A stretch of DNA of 64,000 nt, taken from Dongia_B sp964406155. Its GTDB lineage: Bacteria > Pseudomonadota > Alphaproteobacteria > Dongiales > Dongiaceae. The notes below the pieces were generated by a model. The model had not been told where the DNA came from. It searched no databases and saw only the letters and a program-made list of their open reading frames with translations. The first letter of the stretch is position 1. Every line of letters begins with the position of its first letter. A program made the translations under genes and the position numbers. Below are positions 35,349 to 44,462 of this stretch, piece by piece. Location: contig CAYOQR010000027.1 of assembly GCA_964406155.1 (NCBI GenBank), positions 1 to 64,000 on the forward strand. Reading direction: 5' to 3'.

Positions 35349-35987
35349 TCAGGCATCCTGTCGTCGGAGCAGAACTGAAAAATCCCTGGGCGTTCCGTCC
35401 CCGCCATTCGTCGGATAGCAATCGTCCGGGCACGCGGATACAGCAATCACGGCATCAGTCAGCAGCTTCAACTGGACAAAGCTGCCGGGCATATAGGGAG
35501 GCCGCTCGTAATGAATGGCCCCCGCTTCGGACACGCGCGCCCGCATGAAGAGATTCCAGGGCTGCGGGACGATCGGCAGACGAATGCCGGCGGATGCCAG
35601 GGCCGCGTGGAAATTTCCGGCACAACTCGGATGGTCGTTGTCGCACCCGAAGCGCTGATACATGTCCGGATTGCAGGCGGCAATCAACGTGTCATGTTTC
35701 CCGCCCGAGGTATCCGCGAGATACGCGATCATCGGCGTATAACGATTGGAGAGCAGCACATCGCCCGGCTCATAATAGATCTTCCCGAGCACTTCACGGG
35801 AATGCTCCATCGACAGGAACTCAGGGGAATCGCCAGGCGATACGCACCAGAAGTCGACAACCTGGGTTCCGCTGGTATTGAGAACGATGATCTCATCGCC
35901 GGACTTCAGCGAGAACCCCGCCCCGCTCCCGGCCCGGACAATCTCAACTTCGCTTTCATGCCCCTCGACACTGCCGGCACCAGACAT
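35349..35987 (-). CDS. DUF1989 / urea carboxylase-associated family protein
   Basis: 212-residue protein of the DUF1989 family, members of which accompany urea carboxylase and guanidine or amine-degrading enzymes. Family hallmarks are visible: GDEIIVLNTSGTQVVDFW, the cysteines C105, C115 and C122 in ACNPDMYQRFGCDNDHPSCAGNF-type context, and the PQPWNLFM segment. The cysteines and H98 could bind metal. No urea carboxylase or allophanate hydrolase is in the window, so the usual partner is missing. It stands alone between non-coding stretches. Confidence 0.85.
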   Translation of the reverse strand: MSGAGSVEGHESEVEIVRAGSGAGFSLKSGDEIIVLNTSGTQVVDFWCVSPGDSPEFLSMEHSREVLGKIYYEPGDVLLSNRYTPMIAYLADTSGGKHDTLIAACNPDMYQRFGCDNDHPSCAGNFHAALASAGIRLPIVPQPWNLFMRARVSEAGAIHYERPPYMPGSFVQLKLLTDAVIAVSACPDDCYPTNGGDGTPRDFSVLLRRQDA

Positions 35988-36398
35988 TCGATCCCCCCAA
36001 ATTCCTTTCGAACCTCACGTACACCCGCAGGAAAGGTGTCCCCGCTGTCAAACGGCACGACACCTGAAAATCTGATAGTCGGCCGCACCATCCAGAGCCT
36101 GCATCACTTCGCAGCATATTAAAAGCTGCCTCCCCCGCAGACCGTCTCAGGGCGATCGGGGCGGACCTGTTCAGGTCCGTGCTGAACCACGTTCAGCCCC
36201 CTGCGCAAAGCGTGAATTTTCCACCGACGAATGGCATTTCCCCCCGCTCCACTATATTCAGGATACAGGAATCGGGATACTATGGCGCCAGCAAGAAGCT
36301 GCTCCTTGGCAGACATTTAGCGTGGGGAGTGCCACCTTTGAGCCGGGGTTCTCGCAACCATCTCCACAGCTCAGTGTGAAGATGCGAATAAAGGCACG
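35988..36398. other. Divergent intergenic region, DUF1989 / efflux operon
   Basis: About 410 bases without a credible gene, serving as promoter region for the DUF1989 gene (minus) and the ytcA-mdt operon (plus). It contains the two adjacent palindromes listed at 36162-36197. Confidence 0.55.
36162..36197. promoter_or_regulatory. Two adjacent perfect inverted repeats
   Basis: CGGACCTGTTCAGGTCCG (36162-36179, 8-base arms) is followed after one base by GCTGAACCACGTTCAGC (36181-36197, 7-base arms). They could be paired operators or RNA hairpins in the efflux-operon leader. The end of one (TTCAG) resembles the core of the other. Confidence 0.45.
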
Positions 36399-36683
36399 AT
36401 GAAAAAAAGGTTCCGAGGATTTAAAGCCCCTCTTCTGCTGCTTCTGCCTACGATGGTCCTCACCGGATGCGCATCGCGCGGTGCGCCATCTTTCGTTCTA
36501 TTCGGTGCCTATTTCCCGGCTTGGATGCTCTGTGCCCTGATCGGCATCTTCATCGCTTTCGGTGCGCGGATCGGTTTCGTGACATCCGGTTTATCCCAAA
36601 TCCTGCCGTATCAGCTTTTCGTTTGCACATCGATCGGGGTGATTGCGGCGCTCCTCATCTGGCTTTTCTGGTTCGGACACTGA
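36399..36683 (+). CDS. ytcA: YtcA-like small membrane lipoprotein
   Basis: 94-residue protein with a lipoprotein signal (LTGC, C24) and two hydrophobic helices at about 33-55 and 68-92. Length, topology and position directly before MdtN-, MdtO- and MdtP-like genes match E. coli YtcA, whose function is unknown. Three bases separate it from the next start, so it belongs to the efflux operon. Confidence 0.8.
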   Translation: MKKRFRGFKAPLLLLLPTMVLTGCASRGAPSFVLFGAYFPAWMLCALIGIFIAFGARIGFVTSGLSQILPYQLFVCTSIGVIAALLIWLFWFGH

Positions 36684-36686
36684 CGC

Positions 36687-37736
36687 ATGAAGGCCGCGGG
36701 AACCCGTCGTCACGCCTTGATCTGGAAGCTGGTCTCGCTGGCGATCGTCCTGGCGGCGATCGCCGTGAGCCTTTATTCGTTGCGCCAACGCCAGCTATTT
36801 CCGTCGACCGACGATGCCACGATCGATGCCGATGTCGTTCACGTCGCCCCGGTCATCGGCGGCCGGATCATTAACATTCCCGTCGCGGAGAATGATCAGG
36901 TCGCCCGGGGAGACATCCTCTTTCAGATCGATCCGGTTCCCTATCGGCTGGCGGTCGAGCAGGCTCAAGCCGACCTCGGCATCGCAGAAGCGGCACTCGC
37001 GACCCAGCAGCGGGTATTGTCAACGCAGCGATCGACGGCAACCGTCGCCAGCGACCAGACCCACCGGGCTGAAACGAATCTGGCCCTGGCGAACCGGACG
37101 GTCGAACGCCTCCGCCCCCTTGCCGCCAGCGGCTATGTCCCGAAGCAGCAACTCGACCAGGCCGAGGTTGCCCAGCGCGATGCCACCACCTCGCTGCGGC
37201 AGGCCCAGGAGCAGGAAGCGGCGGCGACACAGGCGATCGACACCGATGCCGGCGCCCAGGCAACCGTGAAGGCCCGGCAGGCCGCTCTCGCCATCGCTCA
37301 GCGCGCCCTCGACGACACGACCATCCACGCGACCCATGCGGGGCGCGTCGTCGGCCTGACTGTGTCCAGCGGCGAGATGATCATCCCCTCGCAAACGCTC
37401 TTCACGCTCGTGAATACCGAGGAATGGTTTACTGTCGCCAATTTCAGGGAAACCGATCTTGCCGTCATCGCACCGGGCGATTGCGTAACGGTCTATTCCA
37501 TGATCGATCGTGGACATCCGATCAAAGGCATCGTGCAAGGGATCGGCAGTGGCGTGCTGGACACGGACCTGATCAACATTCCCCGCTCGGTCCCCTTTGT
37601 CGAAAGGTCGCTGAACTGGGTGCGGGTCGCACAACGCTTTCCCGTTCGCATCGAACTGGAAAATCCTCCCCCGCAGCTCGTGCGGCTGGGGGCAAGCGCG
37701 GTCGTCGAGGTGAAACATGGCGCCGCCTGCAGATGA
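36687..37736 (+). CDS. mdtN: Membrane-fusion (HlyD family) efflux subunit, MdtN-like
   Basis: 349-residue periplasmic adaptor. An N-terminal membrane anchor lies at about 12-32, the lipoyl half-motif follows (VIGGRIINIPVAENDQVARGDILFQID), then an alpha-helical hairpin (about 90-190), the second lipoyl half (TIHATHAGRVVGL) and a beta-barrel domain. It links the FUSC inner-membrane component to the outer-membrane channel. It overlaps the following FUSC gene by 20 bases. Confidence 0.9.
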   Translation: MKAAGTRRHALIWKLVSLAIVLAAIAVSLYSLRQRQLFPSTDDATIDADVVHVAPVIGGRIINIPVAENDQVARGDILFQIDPVPYRLAVEQAQADLGIAEAALATQQRVLSTQRSTATVASDQTHRAETNLALANRTVERLRPLAASGYVPKQQLDQAEVAQRDATTSLRQAQEQEAAATQAIDTDAGAQATVKARQAALAIAQRALDDTTIHATHAGRVVGLTVSSGEMIIPSQTLFTLVNTEEWFTVANFRETDLAVIAPGDCVTVYSMIDRGHPIKGIVQGIGSGVLDTDLINIPRSVPFVERSLNWVRVAQRFPVRIELENPPPQLVRLGASAVVEVKHGAACR

Positions 37737-39738
37737 GCCACATCGGACGCCCTTTGCCGAGTTCATCAATCTCCTTCAGCCGCAACCTGGACGGCTCGAA
37801 TACGCCGCCAGACTTGCGCTGGTCTGCGCCCTGACTGCGCTCCTTGCCGAAATCTACCAGACCCCGGAGCCGGCACTAACGGCCTATATCGCCTTTTTCG
37901 TCGTCAAGCCCGATCGGACGGAAAGTGTCGTCCTCAGCATCGTCATGCTCATTGTCATATCGATGGTCATTGCCGTCGTCCTCCTGGCGACAATGATCGT
38001 GATCAACGATCCCCTTTCGCGGGTCATCGTCATGACCTTGCTCTCGTTCTGCCTGCTCTTTCTGACAGCCGCCAGTAAGCTGCGTCCCCTCGGCAATACG
38101 ATTGCTTTGATCGCCATCTACGCACTGGCCCTCGAGGGGAACGCTCCTTTCGGTGAAATCGCAGTTCGAGGATTCCTTTATGCTTGGTTTTTTGTCGGCA
38201 TGCCGGCCGGGATGTCGATCCTGGTGAACCTTCTACTCGGCCCCTCACCGCGACGTCTCGCGGAACGCGCGCTCGCCCATCGCCTTTCACTGGCAGCCGC
38301 CATGCTCCGTGAGCCGGATCAGCGAACACAGCAGGAATTCGACGATGTCATCGATGATGGCACAGGCGAGATCCAGACCTGGCTGAAATTGACCGGCATC
38401 GAGAAAACCTCGCCGGCACCGGATATCGCGGCACTTCGCCAAGCGACCGCTTCAGTCGCCTCGCTAATGATGCTCATCAGTGCCCTGCGTCAAGCCACCG
38501 ATGAGCTATTGCCCGATACAACCCGACAGCATATCGCCGACACTCTTGCCGGCATGGCCGCGATCTTGAAAAAGGGTGGATATCCCGTCGAGATCGCTCC
38601 CGTCGAACCGACTGAGGAGGAAGTTCTTTCGTCGGACGGTGCAGCACTTCTCGCGGAGTTCAACGATATCCTGCGCCAGTTCACCTCGGCCGATGCCAGC
38701 CCTCAGCAAGCGGGCAAAGCCAAGTCCGGTTTCTTCCTGCCCGATGCCTTCTCCAATCCGGCCTATATCCGCTACGCCCTCAAGACCACCGGGGCGGCCA
38801 TGTTCTGCTACATCCTGTATTCGCTGCTCGACTGGCAGGGGATACATACATGCCTCATCACCTGCTATATCGTCTCGCTTCATAGCACGGCCGAGACGGT
38901 CGAAAAGCTCGGCCTGCGTTTTCTCGGCTGCCTTTTCGGTGCGGCTGTGGGGATCGGCGCCATCGTCTTCCTGATGCCGAGCGTTACATCGATCGGTGTC
39001 CTGATGGCCATCATTTTCCTGGCAGCCATCGCATCGGGATGGGTCGCGGTCGGCAGCCCACGCATCTCCTATGCCGGCTTTCAGTTTGCCTTCGCTTTCT
39101 TCCTGTGCGTCGTCCAAGGTTCTGCTCCCGCCTTCGATCTGACCATCGCCCGAGACAGAGCCATTGGTATCTTGCTCGGCAATCTGGTTACCTATTTCGC
39201 CTTCACCATGTTCTGGCCGGTCAGCATCGCCGACCGGATCGACCCGGCATTCGCCACCGTTCTACGCCGCCTGAGCGCCATGGTCGCCGCAACCAACCAA
39301 GCAAGCCGGCGCCTGTTCGCGATCGAGGCGCAAGCCGCGCTGAGTGCGCTCAAGCAGAATATCGACCTCATTCGCTACGAACCCGCCTCGATCCGGCCGG
39401 TGAAGACCTGGCTTGCAGCGCGGCACCGTGCCGCTCGCGAGATCGCTGCCTTGCAAGGCCCGCTCCTGTTACAGGCGTCCCATCCGTCGCCTGCAGCCGA
39501 TGCCCTTCCCTGGAGTGCCGTCACTCAGCGACTCGACCGGCTTGCCGGCGATCTCGAAAATCCGATGGCGGGGGAGACAAGGGTGACGGAAGAAAGCTCG
39601 CAAGCGGAGGCTGGGACGAACCGGCTCATGTCGCAAGAAGGGATCGGCGACGTGATTGCCAGGCATCTCGATGAACTTGAAGCAGCCCTCAAGCAACAAT
39701 CAGGCAAGGAAGAGACGGTGCGCTATGCGGCGGTTTGA
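37717..39738 (+). CDS. mdtO: FUSC family inner-membrane efflux protein, MdtO/AaeB-like
   Basis: 673-residue protein with two clusters of about 5-6 membrane helices, at roughly 20-190 and 345-500, and cytoplasmic regions between and after them, the FUSC (fusaric acid/aromatic acid exporter) architecture. The ATG follows GAGGTGAAAC inside the 3' end of mdtN. With its neighbours it makes a tripartite pump; E. coli relatives are linked to export of aromatic acids and dyes. Confidence 0.88.
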   Translation: MAPPADEPHRTPFAEFINLLQPQPGRLEYAARLALVCALTALLAEIYQTPEPALTAYIAFFVVKPDRTESVVLSIVMLIVISMVIAVVLLATMIVINDPLSRVIVMTLLSFCLLFLTAASKLRPLGNTIALIAIYALALEGNAPFGEIAVRGFLYAWFFVGMPAGMSILVNLLLGPSPRRLAERALAHRLSLAAAMLREPDQRTQQEFDDVIDDGTGEIQTWLKLTGIEKTSPAPDIAALRQATASVASLMMLISALRQATDELLPDTTRQHIADTLAGMAAILKKGGYPVEIAPVEPTEEEVLSSDGAALLAEFNDILRQFTSADASPQQAGKAKSGFFLPDAFSNPAYIRYALKTTGAAMFCYILYSLLDWQGIHTCLITCYIVSLHSTAETVEKLGLRFLGCLFGAAVGIGAIVFLMPSVTSIGVLMAIIFLAAIASGWVAVGSPRISYAGFQFAFAFFLCVVQGSAPAFDLTIARDRAIGILLGNLVTYFAFTMFWPVSIADRIDPAFATVLRRLSAMVAATNQASRRLFAIEAQAALSALKQNIDLIRYEPASIRPVKTWLAARHRAAREIAALQGPLLLQASHPSPAADALPWSAVTQRLDRLAGDLENPMAGETRVTEESSQAEAGTNRLMSQEGIGDVIARHLDELEAALKQQSGKEETVRYAAV

Positions 39739-41263
39739 GAGGAGTATCGCCGCCCTATCGGCTGTCATCTGGCTCACGGGCTGCGCAACGTCGGCGCTGG
39801 ACATGGCTCCCGCCCACCCCGATCAGCCGTGGAGGCCAGCCACGACATCATCTGGCGAGATCATTCCCGGCGCAACGGCGCCGACCGGCACATCGACCTA
39901 TGTTCTTCCGGGAAATGCGGAGCTGGCGAACCTGCCGCCGTCCTATGGCGTCGATAGCGCAAGGACCTATTCCCTGGCGGAGCTCATCGACATCGCGGAA
40001 TCGGCCAATCCGGCAACACGGATTGCGTGGAACGATGCCCGCAAGGTGGCATTGGCGGCCGGCATCGCTGAGAGTGCCTATCTGCCGAGGATCACGGCGA
40101 GTGCCGCCGGTGCCTATCAGGCGAGCAACGGCCAGTCGAGCGCCAGTGTCTCGTCGCTGAACGCCAGCACCAATACCAGCAGCACGGCCTATGGGGCGAT
40201 CTCCGTTATCTCCCTGCAATGGCTGCTCTTCGATTTCGGTGAGCGGACCGCCGTTCTCGAGGCGGCGAAACAGGCATCCGTGATCTCCAATATCGCCTTT
40301 ACCGCCGTGCATCAGCAGATCATCCACGATGTCAGCCTGGCCTTCTATGCCCATGCCGCCACGCAGGCACGCGTCGCAACGGCTCAGCAATCTCTTGTGA
40401 ATGCCAAAGCCGTCGAAGCGGCTGCCGAGGATCGCTACAAGCATGGGATCGGGACCGTCGTCGAGGTGGCCCAGGCCCGGCAAGGTACCGCACAAGCAAC
40501 TTTGGCGGTGGTTCAGACAACAGGCGCGGCACAGGATGCCTATCTCACCCTGATCTCCGCCTTGGGGATCTCACCCCTGACCAAGGTCAAGATTGCCGAT
40601 ATTTCGGGCCGGCACCTGTCCCCCGATATGACCGCCTCCATCGAGGGCATCATCTCAACCGCTTTGTCCCGCCGGCCGGATATGCTGACGGCCTATGCCG
40701 CCCAGAAAGCCAGCCTCGCGAATGTGCGTGCCGCGGAAGCGGAATTCCTGCCGAAGTTCTTTCTCTCGGCGAACGGCGCCTATAGCTCAGAGAATCTCAG
40801 CATCACGGCGCTGCCCTCGGTCGGCCAGGAGTCGCCGACGGTCAATCTCTCGGGCAGCCATTTGAGCGGCAGCGTACTTGCCGGCGTCACCTTCCCCCTC
40901 TATGACGGTGGCACGCGGTCAGCCGTTCTGGCCCAGGCCAAGGCCGAGGCCGACAATGCTGGCGCGCGGCTGACCCGGGTGCGCGACGAGGCCATCCGCG
41001 AAATCGTGCTGGCCGATAATGCGCTTCGGACAAGCCTGTCGGCTTACGGCGCCTCGCAAGCCCTCGCCTCTGCCGCCCAGACGACCTTCGATGCAACCCT
41101 GGCGGCCTATCGCAACGGCGTCGGCTCCATCACCGATGCCACGCTGGCGCAGACCCAGCTTCTGCAAGCCCAGAATGCCAGGAGCGATGCCTATAGCACG
41201 GCGCTTTCCGCCGCCGCGACCTTGGCCCTCTCCACCGGCGCCCTTGGCAGCGCGCCGGAATAA
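39725..41263 (+). CDS. mdtP: Outer-membrane efflux channel (TolC/NodT family), MdtP-like
   Basis: 512-residue outer-membrane factor with a lipobox LTGC (C20) and two repeated coiled-coil OEP domains. DAYLTLISALGISP, AAEDRYKHGIGTVVEVAQARQG and, in the second repeat, AAYRNGVGSITDATLAQTQLLQAQNAR are the typical hairpin segments. The ATG at 39725, with AAGGAAGAG upstream, overlaps the FUSC gene by 14 bases and is preferred to the longer frame from 39656. Last gene of the efflux operon. Confidence 0.9.
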   Translation: MRRFERSIAALSAVIWLTGCATSALDMAPAHPDQPWRPATTSSGEIIPGATAPTGTSTYVLPGNAELANLPPSYGVDSARTYSLAELIDIAESANPATRIAWNDARKVALAAGIAESAYLPRITASAAGAYQASNGQSSASVSSLNASTNTSSTAYGAISVISLQWLLFDFGERTAVLEAAKQASVISNIAFTAVHQQIIHDVSLAFYAHAATQARVATAQQSLVNAKAVEAAAEDRYKHGIGTVVEVAQARQGTAQATLAVVQTTGAAQDAYLTLISALGISPLTKVKIADISGRHLSPDMTASIEGIISTALSRRPDMLTAYAAQKASLANVRAAEAEFLPKFFLSANGAYSSENLSITALPSVGQESPTVNLSGSHLSGSVLAGVTFPLYDGGTRSAVLAQAKAEADNAGARLTRVRDEAIREIVLADNALRTSLSAYGASQALASAAQTTFDATLAAYRNGVGSITDATLAQTQLLQAQNARSDAYSTALSAAATLALSTGALGSAPE

Positions 41264-41341
41264 TCGCGGCCGCCCGTCAATCACAGCCGCGTGACCGGTT
41301 GGCCTGACACCGCCGGGCCTTAATTTACTGAATAGAGCCGC

Positions 41342-41392
41342 TTGACTCGAGAAACGATTGAAGTAGTCTGACGTCTGACACCTCTAGACAAC
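41342..41392 (+). promoter_or_regulatory. Promoter and GntR-type operator of the PotABCD-SDR operon
   Basis: TTGACT (41342-41347), a 16-base spacer and TAGTCT (41364-41369) form a promoter candidate overlapped by GTCTGACGTCTGACA (41366-41380), then TCTAGACAAC. The 11-base core GACGTCTGACA recurs exactly at 47460-47470 before the first deglycase gene, also behind a TTGACT-N16 promoter, and a variant lies at the start of the GntR gene. Repression by that GntR protein is inferred. Confidence 0.62.
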
Positions 41393-41514
41393 CAGCCGCT
41401 ACGTGAGGCCTCTTGTTAGGAACGATGTCCATCCTGCGGCGTGATGCCTTGCAGCTCGTAGTAACGGGAGCATCTCTCGCTCCTGTGCCCCTCACTTAAC
41501 GGCCGGATTGAGCG

Positions 41515-42642
41515 ATGCTCTACGAAAGAGACCGGCAACGCGTCGCCGCCGGAGCGCCTGCCCAGATCGAGATCAAAGGCGTCACGAAGCGATACGGTCC
41601 GCTCCTGGCCTTGAACGACGTGCACCTGACGATCAATCGCGGCGAACTCTTCTCGCTGGTCGGCAGCTCGGGCTGCGGCAAGACCACCCTGCTGCGGTCG
41701 ATGGCCGGCTTCGTTCACCCTGATTCGGGACAAATCGTGATCGGCGGACGGGACATGGCGGGGCTCGCCCCCTATGACCGCCCCGTCAACATGATGTTCC
41801 AGTCATATGCGCTGTTTCCGCATATGACGGTGGAGGACAACATTGCCTTCGGGCTGCGGCGCGAGGGCCTGAAATCGGCCGAGATAAAGCAGCGGGTCGG
41901 CGAAGCGCTCGATCTCATCGAGATGGGGTCCCTTGGCCGCCGCCGGCCGCATCAGCTCTCGGGCGGTCAGCGCCAGCGTGTCGCCCTGGCCCGGGCCGTG
42001 GTCAAACGCCCCCAGGTGCTGCTGCTCGACGAACCGCTCTCCGCTCTCGATAAGAAGCTGCGGGAGAATACCCAGTTCGAACTGGTCAATATCCAGGAGC
42101 AGCTTGGCATCACCTTCGTCATGGTCACCCATGACCAGGAAGAGGCGATGACCATGTCGACCCGCATCGCCGTGATGTCCGAAGGGCGGATCGTCCAGAT
42201 CGGCTCGCCCAGCCAGATTTACGAGCGCCCGGCCAATCGCTTCGTCGCTGACTTCGTGGGGACCGTCAATCTCTTCGAAGGTACCATCTGTGCCAGCGGC
42301 GACGGTCTGGCGACCGTCAAATGCGATGCCATTCCGGCCCTTCTGCAGGTCCCCAACGACTCCCTGCCCGTCGGCACCACAGCGGCGATCGCCGTCCGGC
42401 CCGAGCGCATCAGGATCGAACCGGCGACCGCGCAGCTACAGGCTCAGAACCAGTTCGACGGGAAAGTGATGGGCATTGCCTTCGTTGGCGACCGGCGCCT
42501 CTATCATATCGCCGTCGCAGGCGGCACGACGGTCAAGGTGACGCAGGTCAATGCCGCAGCGGATGGTGCGAGCCTGCTGAGCAGGGGCGATGCCGTCCGG
42601 ATCGGCTGGGAGCCGGCTGCCGGCTTCCTCGTTCAGTCCTGA
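41515..42642 (+). CDS. ABC importer ATPase, PotA type (second system)
   Basis: 375-residue ATPase of a polyamine/opine-class importer. Walker A GSSGCGKT is at about 52-59, then LSGGQRQRVALARAV, LLLDEPLSALD and the VTHDQEEAMT switch, with a C-terminal TOBE domain. It is first in an operon with two permeases, a binding protein and a short-chain dehydrogenase under the CAGACGTCTG-type operator. It is paralogous to the gene at 3285. Confidence 0.88.
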   Translation: MLYERDRQRVAAGAPAQIEIKGVTKRYGPLLALNDVHLTINRGELFSLVGSSGCGKTTLLRSMAGFVHPDSGQIVIGGRDMAGLAPYDRPVNMMFQSYALFPHMTVEDNIAFGLRREGLKSAEIKQRVGEALDLIEMGSLGRRRPHQLSGGQRQRVALARAVVKRPQVLLLDEPLSALDKKLRENTQFELVNIQEQLGITFVMVTHDQEEAMTMSTRIAVMSEGRIVQIGSPSQIYERPANRFVADFVGTVNLFEGTICASGDGLATVKCDAIPALLQVPNDSLPVGTTAAIAVRPERIRIEPATAQLQAQNQFDGKVMGIAFVGDRRLYHIAVAGGTTVKVTQVNAAADGASLLSRGDAVRIGWEPAAGFLVQS

Positions 42643-42654
42643 GGAGCCAGGCCA

Positions 42655-43560
42655 ATGCGGCTCCCGACACCTCGTCTCATCGGCAATGGCAGGGTTTGGG
42701 TCATTGCCGCCCTGATGGCCTGGTATATCCTGTTCTTCCTCATCCCCTTTCTGTTCGTTCTGAAGATCTCCGTCGCGGATGTGGCTGACACCATCCCGCC
42801 TTATACGCCGCTTTTCACGATCGACGGTCACGCGATCAGCGTCAACATCAGCTTCGACAATTTCGTTCAACTTTTCGCCGATCCCATTGTCATCAAATCC
42901 TATCTCGGGTCGCTGCGCACGGCAGCGGTGACGACTGTCCTATGCGTGCTGGTCGGCTATCCGATCGCCTATGCGATCGCGGTCGAAAAGCCAGCGACAC
43001 GGCCGATTCTCCTGCTGTTGATCACGATCCCTTTCTGGACATCGTTCCTGATCCGCATCTATGCCTGGATTGGCCTCCTCAAGGATAACGGCCTCATCAA
43101 CAACCTGCTGATCTGGCTTGGCCTGATCGATACGCCCCTGACGATCCTGAACACCTCGATCTCGGTCTATATCGGCATGGTCTATTGCTACCTGCCGTTT
43201 TTCATCCTGCCGCTCTATGCCGTGCTGGAAAAAATGGACCTGTCCCTGGTCGAGGCGGCAAGCGATCTCGGCTCGCGGCCGCTGCGAACCTTCTGGAGCA
43301 TCACCTTCCCTCTCTCGCTGCCTGGCGTGATTGCCGGCGGTCTGCTGGTTTTCGTACCGGCGATCGGCGAATATCTGATCCCCCGCCTGCTGGGCGGTGT
43401 GGTCAATCTGATGATCGCACCGGTTCTCTGGGATTCCTTCTTCGTTGCCCGGAACTGGCCAATCGCCGCAGCCGCGACCGTAGCCCTCATTCTCCTTCTG
43501 CTGCTGCCCATCGCCTTCGTCGACCGTGCGCGCCGCGTGACCGAGGAGGCTGGCGCGTGA
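42655..43560 (+). CDS. ABC importer permease, PotB type (second system)
   Basis: 301-residue permease with about six helices; the first lies at roughly 18-38. The EAA loop reads LVEAASDLGSRPLRTFWSITFPLSLPG, contacting the ATPase. It ends in TGATG, one base of overlap with the next permease start, indicating coupled translation. Confidence 0.9.
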   Translation: MRLPTPRLIGNGRVWVIAALMAWYILFFLIPFLFVLKISVADVADTIPPYTPLFTIDGHAISVNISFDNFVQLFADPIVIKSYLGSLRTAAVTTVLCVLVGYPIAYAIAVEKPATRPILLLLITIPFWTSFLIRIYAWIGLLKDNGLINNLLIWLGLIDTPLTILNTSISVYIGMVYCYLPFFILPLYAVLEKMDLSLVEAASDLGSRPLRTFWSITFPLSLPGVIAGGLLVFVPAIGEYLIPRLLGGVVNLMIAPVLWDSFFVARNWPIAAAATVALILLLLLPIAFVDRARRVTEEAGA

Positions 43561-44387
43561 TGGAGCGTACCACACTCAGCCGCTGGCTCTTGCGCTCGGT
43601 CCTGGCCGCCGCCCTGATCTTCTTCTATGCCCCCATCGCCTCGGTCATTGTCTTCTCGTTCAATGCATCGACCTCGGCGACGGTCTGGGCTGGTTTTTCG
43701 CTGCGCTGGTATGGCGAACTCTCCGGCAATCAGGACATTCTCCATGCGGCCCGGTTGTCTCTCCTGATCGCCACCATGAGCGCCACCGGCGCCACCATCC
43801 TCGGCACCCTGGTTTCCTATGCGCTGTCGCGGTTCGGACGCTTTCGGAGCCGTCCCCTTCTGGCCGTCATGGCGACCGCGCCGCTGGTCATGCCGGAGAT
43901 CATCATCGGCGTTTCTATGCTGCTGCTCTTCGTCGGTCTGCAAAGCTGGATCGGATGGCCGGACGGCCGGGGCATCCTGACCATGACTCTCGCTCATATC
44001 ACCTACACGGCAGCCTATGCCGTGGTCGTGATCCAAGGCCGCCTCGTCAGCCTCGACCGCTCGATCGAAGAAGCGGCACTGGACCTGGGCGCCAAGCCGA
44101 TCGTCGTCTTCTTTCTCATCACCGTGCCGATGATTGCGCCGGCCATGGTCGCAAGCTGGCTGCTCGGCTTTTCGATCAGCCTCGACAATGTGGTGGTCAG
44201 TCAATTCACCTCAGGGCCCGGCTCCACGACCTTGCCGCTCCTGATTTTCTCGCTCGTCCGGCATGGGGTGAAACCGGACATCAATGTGGTCGCGACCCTG
44301 TTCGTCGCCGTCGCCATTTTCGTGACGATCGGTCTTTCGCTGGCCCAGAAATGGCGCGGGATGAAACAGGCCGGCAAATCGGAGTAA
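43560..44387 (+). CDS. ABC importer permease, PotC type (second system)
   Basis: 275-residue permease starting at the ATG that shares its A with the preceding TGA stop; longer frames run through the upstream gene and are rejected. The typical PotC segments are FNASTSATVWAGFSLRWY and, late, SLDNVVVSQFTSGPGSTTLPLLIF. The EAA loop IEEAALDLGAKPIVVFFLITVPMIAPA is present. It pairs with the PotB-like permease. Confidence 0.9.
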   Translation: MERTTLSRWLLRSVLAAALIFFYAPIASVIVFSFNASTSATVWAGFSLRWYGELSGNQDILHAARLSLLIATMSATGATILGTLVSYALSRFGRFRSRPLLAVMATAPLVMPEIIIGVSMLLLFVGLQSWIGWPDGRGILTMTLAHITYTAAYAVVVIQGRLVSLDRSIEEAALDLGAKPIVVFFLITVPMIAPAMVASWLLGFSISLDNVVVSQFTSGPGSTTLPLLIFSLVRHGVKPDINVVATLFVAVAIFVTIGLSLAQKWRGMKQAGKSE

Positions 44388-44462
44388 CGCCTCTCGGATT
44401 ACCACCTGGACGAAACACCTGAATTTCCAAAAACAAACATAACGACAGAAATGGAGGAAGAC

